A DNA stretch of 64,000 nt from Odobenus rosmarus divergens (GCF_000321225.1 NW_004451007.1:378232-442231); one strand, 5' to 3'; positions 35,701 through 47,529 are shown, counted from the first letter of the stretch. The notes: generated by a model not told the origin, from the letters alone. Made by a program: numbers and translations.

Positions 35701-37580
35701 TTCTCCATCCAAAAATGTCACACAGAAGTTAGGCTAAGGAGTGTAGGCAGAGAAGGGTGCCTGAGAAGAGAAATACTGCCTGAAACTGAGGTCACATAGT
35801 TTAAATACAGCCAAGAGAAAAAGGAGGACTAAATCCTAAATACCTAGCTTGAGCTTTGGATCTTTACCCGGCTAAGAGAGATCGACAACTAGAATGTTCA
35901 GTTATTTGAACTAATATTTCTCCCTTTGATTAAGACAGTTAGGTTCGATTTCTGTCCTGAACACTTGAAGAGTCTTGGAAATACGTGTTCCAAGCCGTAT
36001 ATGTTACAAACATAAAGGAACCCAGATGTATCATTGAATTTAAGATGACATATCCCATTATTGTTGTTTTACCTTTGTTGCTGAGTAAGGATGCTGATCT
36101 CACATTTCTTACCTTATACGTTATGGTTTATATTGTTTTTGGAAAGCATTAATCTATTTTTCAATAATTTAAAATTATTTTAAGATGTATTGTCAAATAT
36201 GTATGCACATGTTTATATTGTACAATCCTATCAAAGGAATAAAAGTGCTTTTCATTTGTGGTCATCTTAATCCATGGTAAAGATTAAGATTTTTCTACTA
36301 TAGGCATTTAACATAATACTTTTTGTCAAAGTCTAATGACTAAAAAAAATGACCAGGTAATAATCTTTAAAGTCAAAGTTTATCTTTGATTTTATTTGAG
36401 TATATATCTCCAAGGAACATCTGCGATCTTTAGGAATGAGAAGCTAGTGTTGCTTTAGTAAATGTCATTCTTTCCATCAAGTCAGTACGGAATTCATTTT
36501 CTGTACAGGGTGTCCTACATAATTGGAAGTTTTGACTTTCAGGAGGAAGGGAGGAGCGGTGTTTGTGACCTGCCATCCCTGGAATTTTTCACTATATTTT
36601 GAATATTGGTTTTATTTCTTTTTACATTTATCAGTTTTGAATTAATATTGTTCTATTTTTCCTGTGTTTCTTAGCACCCCTATCACATCATATCCTAGCA
36701 TATCTACACATTCATAACTGTGGGTGTATCCCTTTATAGAGATTATTGCTCAGTCATTTAGGGATGGGATTACCCATATATATTGCTACTTATTTCTAAT
36801 ATATGACTTAAGTTTGCCTAAAAGAACTTCAGAATTTGTCTATATACGGTATGGTAGATGATGATGATGATAATGATGATTATTTAATATAATTGTAGTT
36901 TATCCTTTGCCCAATAACTGCTGTATTGTTTTCTATTATCTTGGATTTCAGATACATTGTCCTTTCATATTATCATATTATTGTTTTCTAATTTACATGC
37001 TTAATCATATAAATATATGATATTCTGGAATAAAGTGTTTTCTTAGCTATCTAAAGCATGGATTGGCCAGTGAGATGGCTGTAAGACTGCAAACCCTACT
37101 ACATATTCCTTTTGGCACCATTTCCTATCATCCTTTGACTATTTTTTTTTTCCATTTGTCATTAAGATTCACTGTAGAAGAACTCGATCGTCTATTGAAA
37201 GTGACTATCATGGTAGGTGCCAGAAACTGACCAAAATAATATCATAACTTTCTTTGTAATAAAAATAAAAAAGCTTTATGTTATTCTTTTCCTCACGTAA
37301 TCCAATTATATTTGGGAAGCTGTAGATAAAAAGCATGCTGATTTTTAAAATTTTCAGTGCTAAATGCTAAACATTATATCAAAATTATATAGTATATTTT
37401 GTGTTCTTGCCTAAAAAGTGGCATATACTATCTTTTAATTGATGTTACTGTTTTTCCAGTTAGATATAGATTTTTACTTACTATTATTGGGGTTCCTTTT
37501 TCATCCCTTAGGAAAGTTATAATTAAGAAAGAATCAGAATGAGAGTGATGACATAATGAATGGCAGCAGGCTGAGTGATT
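35701..37580. other. No gene recognised
   Basis: AT-rich, with a (GAT)n-like run at 36857-36882. The stretch 36590-36780 may be further old antisense L1. No useful open frame on either strand. Confidence 0.45.
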
Positions 37581-37790
37581 TTTAAAAAATACATTTTATT
37601 TGTTTATTTATTTATTTAGAGAGTGTGCACATGAGCAGGGAAGGGGCAGAGGGAAAGGGAGAGAAAACCTCAAGCAGACTCTGGGCTGAGCTTGGAGCCC
37701 TATGTGGGGCTCAATCCCATAACCCTGAGATCATAACCTGAACCAAAATCAAAAGCTGGACATTTAACTGACTGAGCCACCCAGGGGCAC
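37581..37790 (-). mobile_element. Older carnivore SINE, antisense
   Basis: 'acattttatttgtttattt' tail, 'ggggctcaatcccataacc' and head 'ctgagccacccagggg'. Its divergence from the neighbouring copy at 37804 points to an older insertion. Confidence 0.93.
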
Positions 37791-37803
37791 TATAAGTTCA
37801 TTA

Positions 37804-38003
37804 TTTTTTTTTTTTAAGATTTTATTTATTTATTTGACAGAGAAAGAGACAGTGAGAGCAGGAACACAAGCAGGGGGAGTGGCAGAGGGAGAAGCAGGCT
37901 TCCCGCTGAGCAGGGAGCCCGATGTGGGGCTCGATCCCAGGACCCTGGGATCATGACCTGAGCTGAAGGCAGATGCTTAACGACTGAGCCACCCAGGCGC
38001 CCT
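37804..38003 (-). mobile_element. Young carnivore SINE, antisense
   Basis: Near-consensus throughout, with head 'ctgagccacccaggcgcc' and 'aagattttatttattt' tail. Only 13 bp from the previous SINE. T-rich on both flanks, so the duplication cannot be separated from the tail. Confidence 0.95.
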
Positions 38004-38264
38004 GTTTTTTTTTTTTTATCTACTACTTTTATTGCCTGAAAAATACCCATTCCTTTGTTTCACCTAATTAAACCCATAGTCATAATTGAAGCCTTGTTAA
38101 TGTGTATCTTTTCTATAAAGTCATGTCATATCTTTGAAGTGTATATGGGTCTCACTTTCATTGAATCCTCACAGTCAAGAATCAGCTAGATTAGTACTAA
38201 ATTTTCCTGTATTATTCATTAATTGTTAATTCAGGTAACAGGTAAGTTGCAGAATATGGAGAAT

Positions 38265-38345
38265 ATGGAGGCTATTCTTTACTTCTGCTAGCACCTAACA
38301 GAACACTGAGCACATAGCAGGTTCTTACTCTATATTGATTTCTAA
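38265..38345 (+). mobile_element. L2 3'-end fragment
   Basis: 'gctagcacctaacag', 'gagcacatagcagg' and 'ttcttactctatattg' fit the last 80 bp of L2. Confidence 0.5.
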
Positions 38346-38505
38346 TACTTTTAAATAAATTTTATGAATATATAACAGTATGAGGGAGATAAATATTTGT
38401 CAGTTTCCCCTGTTTCACTGAAGAGAAAATCTTGGGTTCTGAGAATACTTTAATGTTTCATGATCTTTGGAAATATTAGGGCCAACAGAAGGTACTCTAA
38501 GTTTT

Positions 38506-38833
38506 TTTCCCAAAAGATTTATTTATTTATTTATTTTATTATGTTATGTTAATCACCATACATTACACCATTAGTTTTTTTTTAAAGATTTTATTTATTT
38601 ATTCGAGAGAGCTTGAATGAGAGAGAGAGAGAGAGAGAATGAGAGAGAGAGCACATGAGAGGGGGAAGGGTCAGAGGGAGAAGCATACTCCCCACCGAGC
38701 AGGGAGCCCGATGCGGGACTCGATCCCTGGACTCCAGGATCATGACCTGAGCTGAAAGCAGTCACTTAACCGACTGAGCCACCCAGGCGCCCCTACACCA
38801 TTAGTTTTTGATGTAGTGTTCCATGATTCATTG
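38506..38833 (-). mobile_element. Very short young L1 3' end, split by a SINE
   Basis: 'atgttaatcaccataca' (38537-38563) and 'atgtagtgttccatg' (after 38809) join into the last roughly 90 bp of a carnivore L1 in antisense. The L1 has its own duplication 'ctctaagtttt' at 38495-38505 and 38834-38844. Confidence 0.9.
38580..38793 (-). mobile_element. Carnivore SINE inserted inside the L1 tail
   Basis: Full SINE with (GA)n body and head 'ctgagccacccaggcgcc'. Exact duplication 'tacaccattagttttt' at 38564-38579 and 38794-38809, which is L1 sequence. The SINE is therefore younger than that L1. Confidence 0.97.
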
Positions 38834-38844
38834 CTCTAAGTTTT

Positions 38845-40759
38845 AGTTCATTTTGTTAGCTGAATTTTATAAGTGATTTATAAAATCGGTAATCTTATTT
38901 TCTAGAAATAAAAATTGTACTGCTGTGCTAGTACAACGTAAAAATATCTAGTCAACTAATTTTAGTTAAATGCCAATTACAGTTCTTCAGCATCTTGTTT
39001 CTCTATAAATAATAAAGTTATGGAATTGTTTCATTTAACTTGTAGTTTTAATGTGTTTTTCCAGGCGATAACTCATTGTTATGCCACTTGCCGTAGTTCA
39101 TGTATTAAAAAAAGTGACTGGCATAAGTATTATCCACTGTGAAATTTAGTTTTTCTTGCTTAGAAATTTGAAAAGGCTATACCTATTAGTCAAATTTCCA
39201 CAACTTCTCTTAGTCATTTAAATTAACTTAGAATGTATTTCTTACTATTGACATAGGCTTTAAGCATTTCTCTTCATAGTTTAGTTAGTGTTTTATTGCA
39301 ATATCATGTGGAAGAATACATTTTTGTTTCCAGTGAACACTGTTGGAAAGTGTGCTTGCCCTTGCCATCTGCTAACTCTATCAGGCAGGGCAGTGGAATG
39401 GAAATGGCAGTAGAGTGTTGAAATTGGACAGATCTGCATGCGAATTTTAGCGCCTAGCCAACAGAGGTTAACACTTGGCCTCTGGATCAGCCTGTTTGAT
39501 TCTTAAACTTTTGTTTGTTTTGGCCTCTGGTACTGTCAACATGTAGGCTCATCCTACTGGCTGTCTCTTCAGGTATTTACTTTTCTGGCCATCTATTCCT
39601 TGCTATGGCTCATGACTTCACGCAGCCATCATTTTTTGCTCATGATGCTTTTCCCAGAACTTGAATTAAATGTGCTAAGTCTTTGTCCCTGACTCTTCAG
39701 TTCATAATCAAGCTGAAAAAATGTTGGTGTGGAAAGGTTAGCAATGTGCTAAGGAAATTAAATTAAAGTATTTATATTAAAGTATTAAAGTATTTATATT
39801 ATATATACAGTTCAGGCAGAAAGGAACATGACCCAGACTAAATTTTCATGCTCTGGAAGTATTTTATTTCCTTGCACATTCTTAAAAAGTTAATTTCAGA
39901 TCACAGTTGTGCTCCCAAGCATAATTTGAAATGTTTGAAGTTATATCCATAATAGCTGGCAGCCTGATGTGTAAGTAAAATTGGTATGACCTCACAAATA
40001 TGCTATTCTTAACCAATATAATAGATACTGCATTTATGAGGCTTAATCAAAAAAGTAGCTAGATAGACTATAGATATAAAAATGAAGTAACAGCATCTAA
40101 GGAAGTCTCTCAAATCAGTTAATGCATGCATCCCATTACGATCTCTGTTCTGGTTAAAATGTTGAAAGCAAGGACAAGCATTGGATGCACTGCAATTAAC
40201 TCACTAAAGAGAAGCAAATGGAAAAGTTGATGTATCCCTGGGGCCTACTAGCTAAAATGTACCTACAGGAAACTACCTGACATGTCTTTTCTGAACCTCC
40301 CTATACATAAACAGGTTTTACATGGACAGTAAGGCAAAGAAAGCCTCATAATCCACAAAATTATATAAAAGATAAAGATTCAGAAAATTATATCTAAGAT
40401 AACATAATATTTTAGCAGCTTAATACTCTTAGAAGGAGGAGAGAGAAAGTGATTGAAGACAGTCCTCCTGACAGTTATTTTTATTTAGTTTATCCTGGTC
40501 TCATGCATAGGCTTTGGACAAAATTCATTTTGAAATGTTTAAGAGCACTAGCATATAAAATACTGACTATAGCATTTACTGCTTGGACAAGTCAACAAAC
40601 TATGGCACTTTTCACTGTTCCTCATTGCCTAAGTAAAATGTGGTACAGTTGATAAAATAATAACTCAGTATAAGGATATTTCCCTGAAGGATAGTTCATT
40701 TCAAGTCGAACACCTCTGTCACCATGCATTTTTATTGCAGTTTTTAAAAAGAAGAGTAT
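38845..40759. other. No gene recognised
   Basis: Unique AT-rich DNA. A short tandem of 'aaagtatttatatt' lies at 39765-39800. A plus-strand open frame at 40449-40652 has no motif and unremarkable codon use. Confidence 0.5.
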
Positions 40760-40995
40760 GGGACACCAGGGTGGCTCAGTTGGTTAAGCTTCCGACTCTT
40801 GATTTCTACTCAGGTCATGATCTCAGGGTCATGAGATCAAGCCCTGTGTTGGGCTCCACCCTGGGCATGGAGCCTGATTAAGATTCTCTTTCTCCCTCTC
40901 CTTCTGCCCCTCCTCTCTCTCTCTCTCCCTCTCTCTAAATAAATAAATGAATGAATAAAATAAAATAAAATAATAATAAAATATAAAAAATAAAT
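40760..40995 (+). mobile_element. Carnivore SINE with long A/T tail
   Basis: Head 'ccagggtggctcagttgg', 'agggtcatgagatcaagcc' (an older variant body), CT tract and a roughly 60-bp tail of (AAATA)n and (AAAAT)n. Confidence 0.93.
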
Positions 40996-41056
40996 TTTTG
41001 TATGTATACATGCATACATATACATACATATGACATTTCAGGACAGGACAAGTATT

Positions 41057-41273
41057 CTTTTTTTTTAAAGATTTTATTTATTTAGTTGTTTATTTTGAGA
41101 GAGAGAGGGACAAAGGGAGAGAGGGCGAGCAGGGGAGGGCCAGAGGGGGAGGGAGAAGAGGGGGAAGGTATCCCAAGTAGGCTCCACACTGACCTGTATC
41201 TCAGGACCCTGAGACCATGACCTGAGGTGAAACCAAGAGATGGACAATTAACCCACTGAGGCACCAGGTGCCC
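41057..41273 (-). mobile_element. Older carnivore SINE, antisense
   Basis: 'aaagattttatttattt' tail, purine-rich body and diverged head 'ctgaggcaccaggtgcc'. Flanked by 'aggacaa'. It faces the sense SINE at 40760-40995 only 60 bp away. Confidence 0.9.
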
Positions 41274-41309
41274 CAGGACAACTGTTTTTCAATATGTTAT
41301 TTGAGGACA

Positions 41310-41515
41310 ACTATCTTTTAATCACTTTATTAAGGTATGATTGACATAAAAAGTACACATTTAATATATAAAATTTGATAATTTTGGAGACAAGTATGCG
41401 TCTGTGAAACCATCACCAGCCTATGCTATAAACATATCTATAAGCTCTAAAAGTTTATTCCTGTCCTCTTTTATTATTATCATTATTATTTGTGTGAAAG
41501 GAACACAACATAAGA
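41310..41515 (-). mobile_element. Old L1 3' UTR, antisense
   Basis: 'tttattaaggtatgattg', 'aaatttgataattttgg', 'gtgaaaccatcaccag' and 'aaaagtttattcctg' match the antisense of an L1M 3' UTR. Probably the 3' part of the element that continues at 41516, with an internal deletion between them. Confidence 0.7.
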
Positions 41516-41702
41516 TCTATCCTTTTTGGATATGTTATTGTTGGTGTCTAGAAATTCAACTAAATTTGTATATTGATTTCATATCCTGCAACTTAACTGA
41601 ATTTATTAGTTCTAAGAAATTTTTCTTTTTGTGTGTTTACGTTCTTTATGTTTTTTCTTTATACAAATCTTCCTTAATTTATGATGGGGTTATGACCTGA
41701 TA

Positions 41703-42118
41703 AACCCACTGACCTCACTGATATGAGGAATTCTTAATCTCAGGAAGCAAACTGAGGGTTGCTGGAGTGGTGGGGGGGTGGGAGGGATGGGGTGGCTGGG
41801 NNNNNNNNNNNNNNNNNNNNNNNNNNNNNNNNNNNNNNNNNNNNNNNNNNNNNNNNNNNNNNNNNNNNNNNNNNNNNNNNNNNNNNNNNNNNNNNNNNNN
41901 NNNNNNNNNNNNNNNNNNNNNNNNNNNNNNNNNNNNNNNNNNNNNNNNNNNNNNNNNNNNNNNNNNNNNNNNNNNNNNNNNNNNNNNNNNNNNNNNNNNN
42001 NNNNNNNNNNNNNNNNNNNNNNNNNNNNNNGTGTTATGCACAAACAATGAATCATGGAACACTACATCAAAAACTAATGATGTAATGTATGGTGATTAAC
42101 ATAACAATAAAAAAGTAA
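41703..42118 (+). mobile_element. Young carnivore L1 3' end inside the transposon
   Basis: Starts with 'tgacctcactgatatgagg' and 'aaactgagggttgctgg', enters the G-rich 3' UTR, is lost in N bases, then resumes with 'caaacaatgaatcatgg', 'ggtgattaacataac' and A-rich tail. The 5' truncation point matches that of 18801-19273. No clear target-site duplication. Confidence 0.9.
41801..42030. other. Assembly gap (230 N)
   Basis: Unknown bases within the L1 G-rich 3' UTR. Judging from the copy at 18801-19273, about 280 bases of L1 sequence are expected between the two edges. The open frames that cross it are artefacts. Confidence 1.
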
Positions 42119-44724
42119 AAAAAAAAGAAAATGCATTTAATACATCTAACCTACTGAACATCATAGCTTAGCCTAGCTTACCTTAAATGTGCTCGGAACA
42201 CTCACATTAGTCTACAGTGGAGCAAAATCATCTAACACAAGCCTATTTTATAATAAAGTATAGAATATCTCATGGAATTTATTGAATCCTGTACTGAAAG
42301 TGAAAAACAAAATGGTTGTATGGGTACAGAATGGTAGTAAGTATATCAGTTAATTACCCTTGTGATTGTGTGGCTGACTGAGGACTGCAGCTTGCTGCTG
42401 CCATCCAGCATTATGAAAGAGGATTGTAGGCATACCTCTAGCCCAGGGAAAGCTCAAAATTCAAAATTTGAATTATGGTTGAAGTATGGTTTCTACTGAA
42501 TGCATATCACTTTCACACCATAAAGGTTAAAAAATCGTAAATCTAACCATTAAATTTTGCGTACCATCTGTATAAGATCATGTTATCTGTAAACAGATAA
42601 TTTTACTTGTCCCTTTCTGGTTTGGATGCCTTTTATTTATTTTCCTTGACTAATTGCTCTGGCTAGCATTCCCAGTACTATTTGAACAGAAATGGCAAGA
42701 GTGGGTATTCTTAGAGGAAAAGCTTTCAGTTTTCCACCATTGAGTGTAATATTGACTGTTGGCTTTTCATGAAAGGCTTTTATTATTTTATGGTACATTC
42801 ACTCTAGAGCTAATTTGTTGGGAAATTTTATCATGAAAGGGTGGTGAATTTTGTCAGGTTCTTCTTCATCTGTTGAGAGAATTGTGATTTTTATCCTTCA
42901 TTCTATTAATGCAGTTTATTAATTACATTAATTGATTTGCATCCCTGGAATAAATCCCACTTGGTCATGGTATATGATTCTCTTTAATGTGGTGTTGAAT
43001 TTGGTTTGCTAATATTTTGTTGAAGATTTTTGCATTTATATTCATTGGGGAATGTAGTTTTATACATTTTGTACATTTTTGTACATTTATAATCTATAGT
43101 TTTCTTGTATCTTTGTCTGTCTTGCTTATCAGGGTAATGATGCCCTCACAAATTGAGTGGAAATGTTCCCTCTTCTATTTTTTGGAAGAGTTTACAATTG
43201 GCTGGTGTTAATTCTTCTTTAAATGTTTGGAAGAATGTACCAGTGAAATCTTCTAGCACTGGGCTTTTCTTTATTGGAAAGTTTTTGATCACTGATTCAA
43301 TCTCCTTGTTTGTTATTGGTCTGTTCAGGCTATTTCTTCTTCATTCAGTCTTGGTAGGTTATATATTTCTAGAAACTTACCCATTCCTTCTAGATTGTTC
43401 CAATTTATTGTCATATAATTGTCCATAATAGTCTTTTTGATCTATTCTGGCACTGGTTGTAATGTCTTCTCTTTATTTCCTGATTTTAGTAGAGTCTTCT
43501 TCTTTTTCATGAATAGTCTAGCAAAGGGTTTGTTGATTTTGTTTATCTTTTTAAAAAAACAACTCTTATTTCTTTTATTTACCTATTGTCTATTTCATTT
43601 ATTTCTGCTTCAACCTTTACTATTTCTTTATTTTTGCTAACATTAGGTTTAGTTTTAGTTTTTGTTTTCTGGTTCCTTGTAGTGTAAAATTATGTTGTTT
43701 ATTTGAGATGTTTCTTCTATTTTAATGTAGGTGTTTTATTGCTATAAACTTCATTCTTAGTACTGCTTTTGCTGTATCCCATAAATTTTGGTACGTTGTT
43801 TCTTTATTTTCATTTGTCTTCAGGTGTTTTTTCCTAATTCCCTCTTTGACTTCTTTGACCCAATGGTTATTCAAGACTGTGTTGTTTAATTTCCATATGT
43901 TTGTGAGTTTTCCTTCTCCTACTGATTTCTAGTTTAATTCCATTTTGATTTTAAACTTTTTACATTTGCTAAATTTTCATAACCTAACATTGATCTATCC
44001 TGGAGAATATTGTGTGTGTGCTTGAGAAGAATGTGTATTCTGCTGTTATTGGGTAGAATATTCTGCATATATCTATTAGGTCCATTTGGTCTAGAGTATA
44101 GTTTGAGTTCAGTGTTGTGTTGACTGAACGTACTGATTTTTTTGATGATGATCTATTATTGGTGAAGTGGGGTATTATAAAAGTGGAAGTCCCTTACTAT
44201 CATTGTATTGCTATCTATTTCTCCTTTTAGGCCTGTTAATATTTGCTTAATTTATTTAAATGATCCAATATTGGATGCATATATATTTACAATTATTATA
44301 TAATCTTGATGAATGGACCCTTTTATGATTATATAATGACCTTTTTGTCTCTTGTTGCAGTTTTTGACTTACCGTCTATTTTGTCTGATACAAGTATAGC
44401 CACTCCTGCTGTCTTGGTTTCCATTTCCATAGAATATCTTTTTCTGTCCCTTCGTTTTCAGCTTATGTATGTTTTATGTTTTTGTTGTTTTTGTTTTTTT
44501 GTTTTATGTTTTTGATGTCACAATTTACCTCTTTTTATCTTGTGTATCTCTTTAAATTATTAAAGCTATAGCTATTTTTAATACTTCTCTCACTTAACTT
44601 TTATACTAGCATTAAGTGATTAATACACCACTATATTGCAGTATTGGGGTAGTCTGAATTTCACTATATTCTTGCCCTTACTAATGTGTTTGTATTTTTA
44701 TGCCCTTGTGTAATCTTCTACTCT

Positions 44725-45205
44725 TGGGTATGGGAAGACCTATAACCTGGTTCTAATCAGTATAAAATGGTATATAAAGTTAACTAGATGAATGTTATTC
44801 CATGTACACTATCACTCTAAATAAGATTATAATGTCTGTCTCATTAGGAGACTCTCTCTCCTTGCTGTTTTTGAAGATACCTGTGCAGCTCTAGGGAAAG
44901 GGTGATATAATTCAGAATTTATGGCAACCTCTGGCCAACAGTCATCAAGAAACTGAGACCCTTAGTCTTACAGCCTGAAAAGAATTGAATTATGCCCACA
45001 GTCACATGAGCTTGGAATCAGTCCTTTCCCAGTGGAGTTTATCATGCAAACTCAGCCCTTACTGACACCTTAATGACAGATTTGCAGAGGATCCAGCTAA
45101 GCTATGCCTGGACATCCAGTTCATAGAAAATGTGAGGTGCTAAATGTATATTATTTTAAGCTGATAAATTTGGGATTATAATGTTACACAATAATAGATA
45201 ACAAA
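44725..45205 (+). mobile_element. MaLR (MLT1-like) 5' LTR
   Basis: 'aagaaactgagaccc', 'tacagcctgaaaag', 'gagcttggaatcag' and the end 'attttaagctgataaattt' to 'aataatagataac' keep MaLR LTR order. Followed by MaLR internal sequence after an interruption. Confidence 0.6.
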
Positions 45206-45230
45206 CCCAGTTTTTGATACCTGAAAATGG

Positions 45231-45920
45231 GTATATTAGTTTGCTGGGGCTGCAGAAAGGAGGTACAGCAAACTGAATGGCTTAAATCACAGAAATTTGT
45301 CATCTCATAGTTCTGGAAGTTAGAAGTCCAAGATCAAGGTGTTGGCAGGGTGGTTTCACCTGACAGCTGTGAATGAGAATTTGTTCCTTGTCTCTTTCCT
45401 CACTTCTATTGGTTTGTTGGCCATCTTTGGCATTCCTTGGGTTGTAGATGCATTACCCTGTTCTCTGCTTTCATCTTCACATGATGTTCTCTTTGTGTGC
45501 ATGTCTGTCTCTATGTCCAAATTTTTGTTTTTTTATAGGGACACAGTCATGCAGTGCTTGGGTGGCTCAGTTGGTTAAACATCCAATTCCTGATTTTAGC
45601 TCAGGTCATGATCTCAGAGTTGTGAGATTGAGCCCTGTGTTGGGCTTTGCATTCAGTGCAGAGTCTGCTAGGGATTTTCTCTCTCTCCCTCTCCCTGTGC
45701 TCCTCCTCCTGCTCGTTCTCCCTCTCTAAATAAATAAATAAATAAAATTGGAAAAAAATAGGGACACAGTCATATTAGATTATGGCCCTTCCTAATGACC
45801 TCATCTTAACTTGATCATATGTAAAGATCTTCTTTCTAAATAAGCTCACATTCAGAGGTTGGAGGTCAAGATTTCATTTTTCGGGGCGGGGAGGGAAGAC
45901 ATCATTCAACTCAGAACAGT
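45231..45920 (-). mobile_element. Second MaLR-type LTR, antisense, inside a MaLR internal region
   Basis: Plus text 'tattagtttgctggggc', 'agaaatttgtcatctc', 'ttctggaagttagaag', 'ccaagatcaaggtg' and 'cctaatgacctcatc' is the antisense of an MLT1/MST-type LTR. Older than the SINE at 45551 that splits it. Confidence 0.75.
45551..45758 (+). mobile_element. Carnivore SINE inserted in an LTR
   Basis: Head 'gcttgggtggctcagttgg', variant body 'tgagattgagccctg', CT tract and (AAAT)n tail. Exact duplication 'atagggacacagtcat' at 45535-45550 and 45759-45774. Confidence 0.97.
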
Positions 45921-46650
45921 GGTTAATGCTGGTTAATTCTGTATCAATGTCTAAAAATGTGGAAGTGGCTTTGGACTCAGCCAATGGGAAGACTGGAAGG
46001 ATTTTGAGAACTATGCTAAAGAAAGCCTAAGTTACCTTGAACACTTAGTAGAAACTTGGACTTTGAGGACACTTCCAGTGAGGGCTTAAAGGAAATGAGG
46101 AACATGTTATTAGAAACTTGTGGAAGGGGCAATCCATGTTATATGGTTGCAGAAAGCTTAGTAAAATTTTACCTGTGGTTATATGTAAAGAAAACACATA
46201 AGTCATGAACTTGGTTATTTAAATAAGCAGATATCCAAGCAAGGCATTGAAGGTACTGACTGTTCTTGCTGCTTAAGTAAAATGTGGAAAAGAGAAAGAT
46301 AATTTGAAAAGAAGAATTGTTAAGCACAAAGGAAACAGGACTAGATGGTTTAAAAAATTTTAGCCACTCAAGATGGCAAACAAATTCTACAATTAATCAA
46401 TGACCTCTGAGCAGAGTGAGCAACCATGAGAAAGAGATACTCTTGCCTTAATCGCAAGGGATATATAAGCTTGAAATCCTAGGACCTGGCACATTGGAGA
46501 AAGCCTGTCCCTAAATTAAGACAACACAATCAAAGCTGAGCTGTGAGATAGAGTTGATCAGTGATAAAATAGTTAAACCCCACAATCTGGCTGTAATTCT
46601 TCTGTGTTTGCATCTGTAAATCCAACAAATGCATTTTATTTGTTTAAGCT
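45921..46650 (+). mobile_element. MaLR internal region remnant
   Basis: 'aaaaatgtggaagtggc', 'aatgggaagactggaagg', 'gcattgaaggtactg', 'aaagaagaattgtta' and 'gaaacaggactagatgg' keep the order of MaLR (MLT1/MST) internal sequence. No open frame remains. Belongs with the LTR at 44725-45205. No 3' LTR is recognised. Confidence 0.65.
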
Positions 46651-47281
46651 AGTGTGAACTGTGCTTTAGTGATGTAAAAATTAGGGGTAGTTTAAAATCA
46701 AATAAAAATAAACAAAAGGCCAATGAAAATTGTAAGTAAAAATAAAAGAATAAACAAGCTGTGTATGTGTGTATATGTGTGAGAAAGTTGATAAAAATAA
46801 AAGATAAAGTATGCTATACTAATCACATTTCATAATCTGAAAACTTCTGCCCAGCAAAATATAGTTGGGAATAGAGTAATCATAACTGGAGCCAACATGC
46901 AACTCCCTTTCCTGAGTAAAGAGAAGTCTTACGTTAAGTAATTGTAGAAAGCTCTGGCAATATCCTCACTATCCTCAAATTTTGAACAATAGGCCCTCAA
47001 GACATAGGTGGACCATATACCAGATTGGGATTGCAACACTTGATAGATAAATCTTCCCTTATTCTAATACTATTGTGGTACTTCTGGGAGACATAACTAT
47101 TTTTCATTTTCTTTATGCAATTTTCGTCTTTCTTAATCTTGAATATTGGCATTAATCATGTTCAAATATAGATGAATGACTCCAAACTGGGGTGGGAGGA
47201 TTAACAGTAGATTCTAGCAGAGACAATGACTTTTCCATAGTGACTGAAAAAGAGAAGCAATATGTGACTGGATGTGTTGAC
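46651..47281. other. No gene recognised
   Basis: A-rich, then unique. 'gtgtatgtgtgtatatgtgtg' near 46761 is a short TG-rich run. Confidence 0.45.
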
Positions 47282-47297
47282 AAAGAGCCCGTGATAG

Positions 47298-47529
47298 GAG
47301 TGCCTGGGAGGCTCAGTTGGTTGAGCATCTGACTCTTGGTTTTGGCTCAGGTTATGATCTCAGGGTCCTGAGTTCGAGCCCTGCGTAGGTCTCTATGCTT
47401 CAGCAGTGAGTCTGCTTGAGTTTCTCTCCCTCCCTATCTCTCTGCCCCTCCCCCCAGCTTGCACATGTGTGCATGCTCTCTCTCTCTCTCTCTCAAATAA
47501 ATAAATAAGAAAGAAAGAAAGAAAGAAAG
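47298..47529 (+). mobile_element. Carnivore SINE with (GAAA)n tail
   Basis: Head 'gcctgggaggctcagttgg', 'cagggtcctgagttcgagc', CT tract and (AAAT)n, then about six GAAA units. Flanked by 'aaagagcc' at 47282-47289 and 47530-47537. The GAAA expansion abuts and may partly hide the right duplication. Confidence 0.95.

Larger units (their letters stand above)
41668..42572. mobile_element. Tigger-like (Tc1/mariner-pogo) DNA transposon
   Basis: 'tttatgatggggttatg' at the left, then 'atgcatttaatacatc', 'catcatagcttagcc', 'gcaaaatcatctaac', 'ggttgtatgggtac' and 'atgaatgcatatcac'-type text to 'accatctgta' at the right. These match a Tigger-family element known across placental mammals. The inverted ends are diverged. 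No transposase frame is present. It is split by a young L1 end containing an assembly gap. Confidence 0.65.
41516..44720 (-). mobile_element. Old L1 ORF2, antisense, interrupted by a DNA transposon
   Basis: Plus text runs in reversed ORF2 order: 'attgttggtgtctagaaat', 'cctgcaacttaactgaa', then (after the interruption) 'aagatcatgttatctg', 'ggcaagagtgggtattc', 'gggcttttctttattgg' and 'ataccagcc'-type late text to 'gctatagctatttttaa' near 44570. Many stops in every frame. The break at 41668-42572 is filled by a Tigger-like element. Confidence 0.85.

Noticed and set aside
41690..42099. Five long open frames across 41690-42099
   Set aside because: They exist only because 230 N bases were translated through. 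The flanks are L1 3' UTR.
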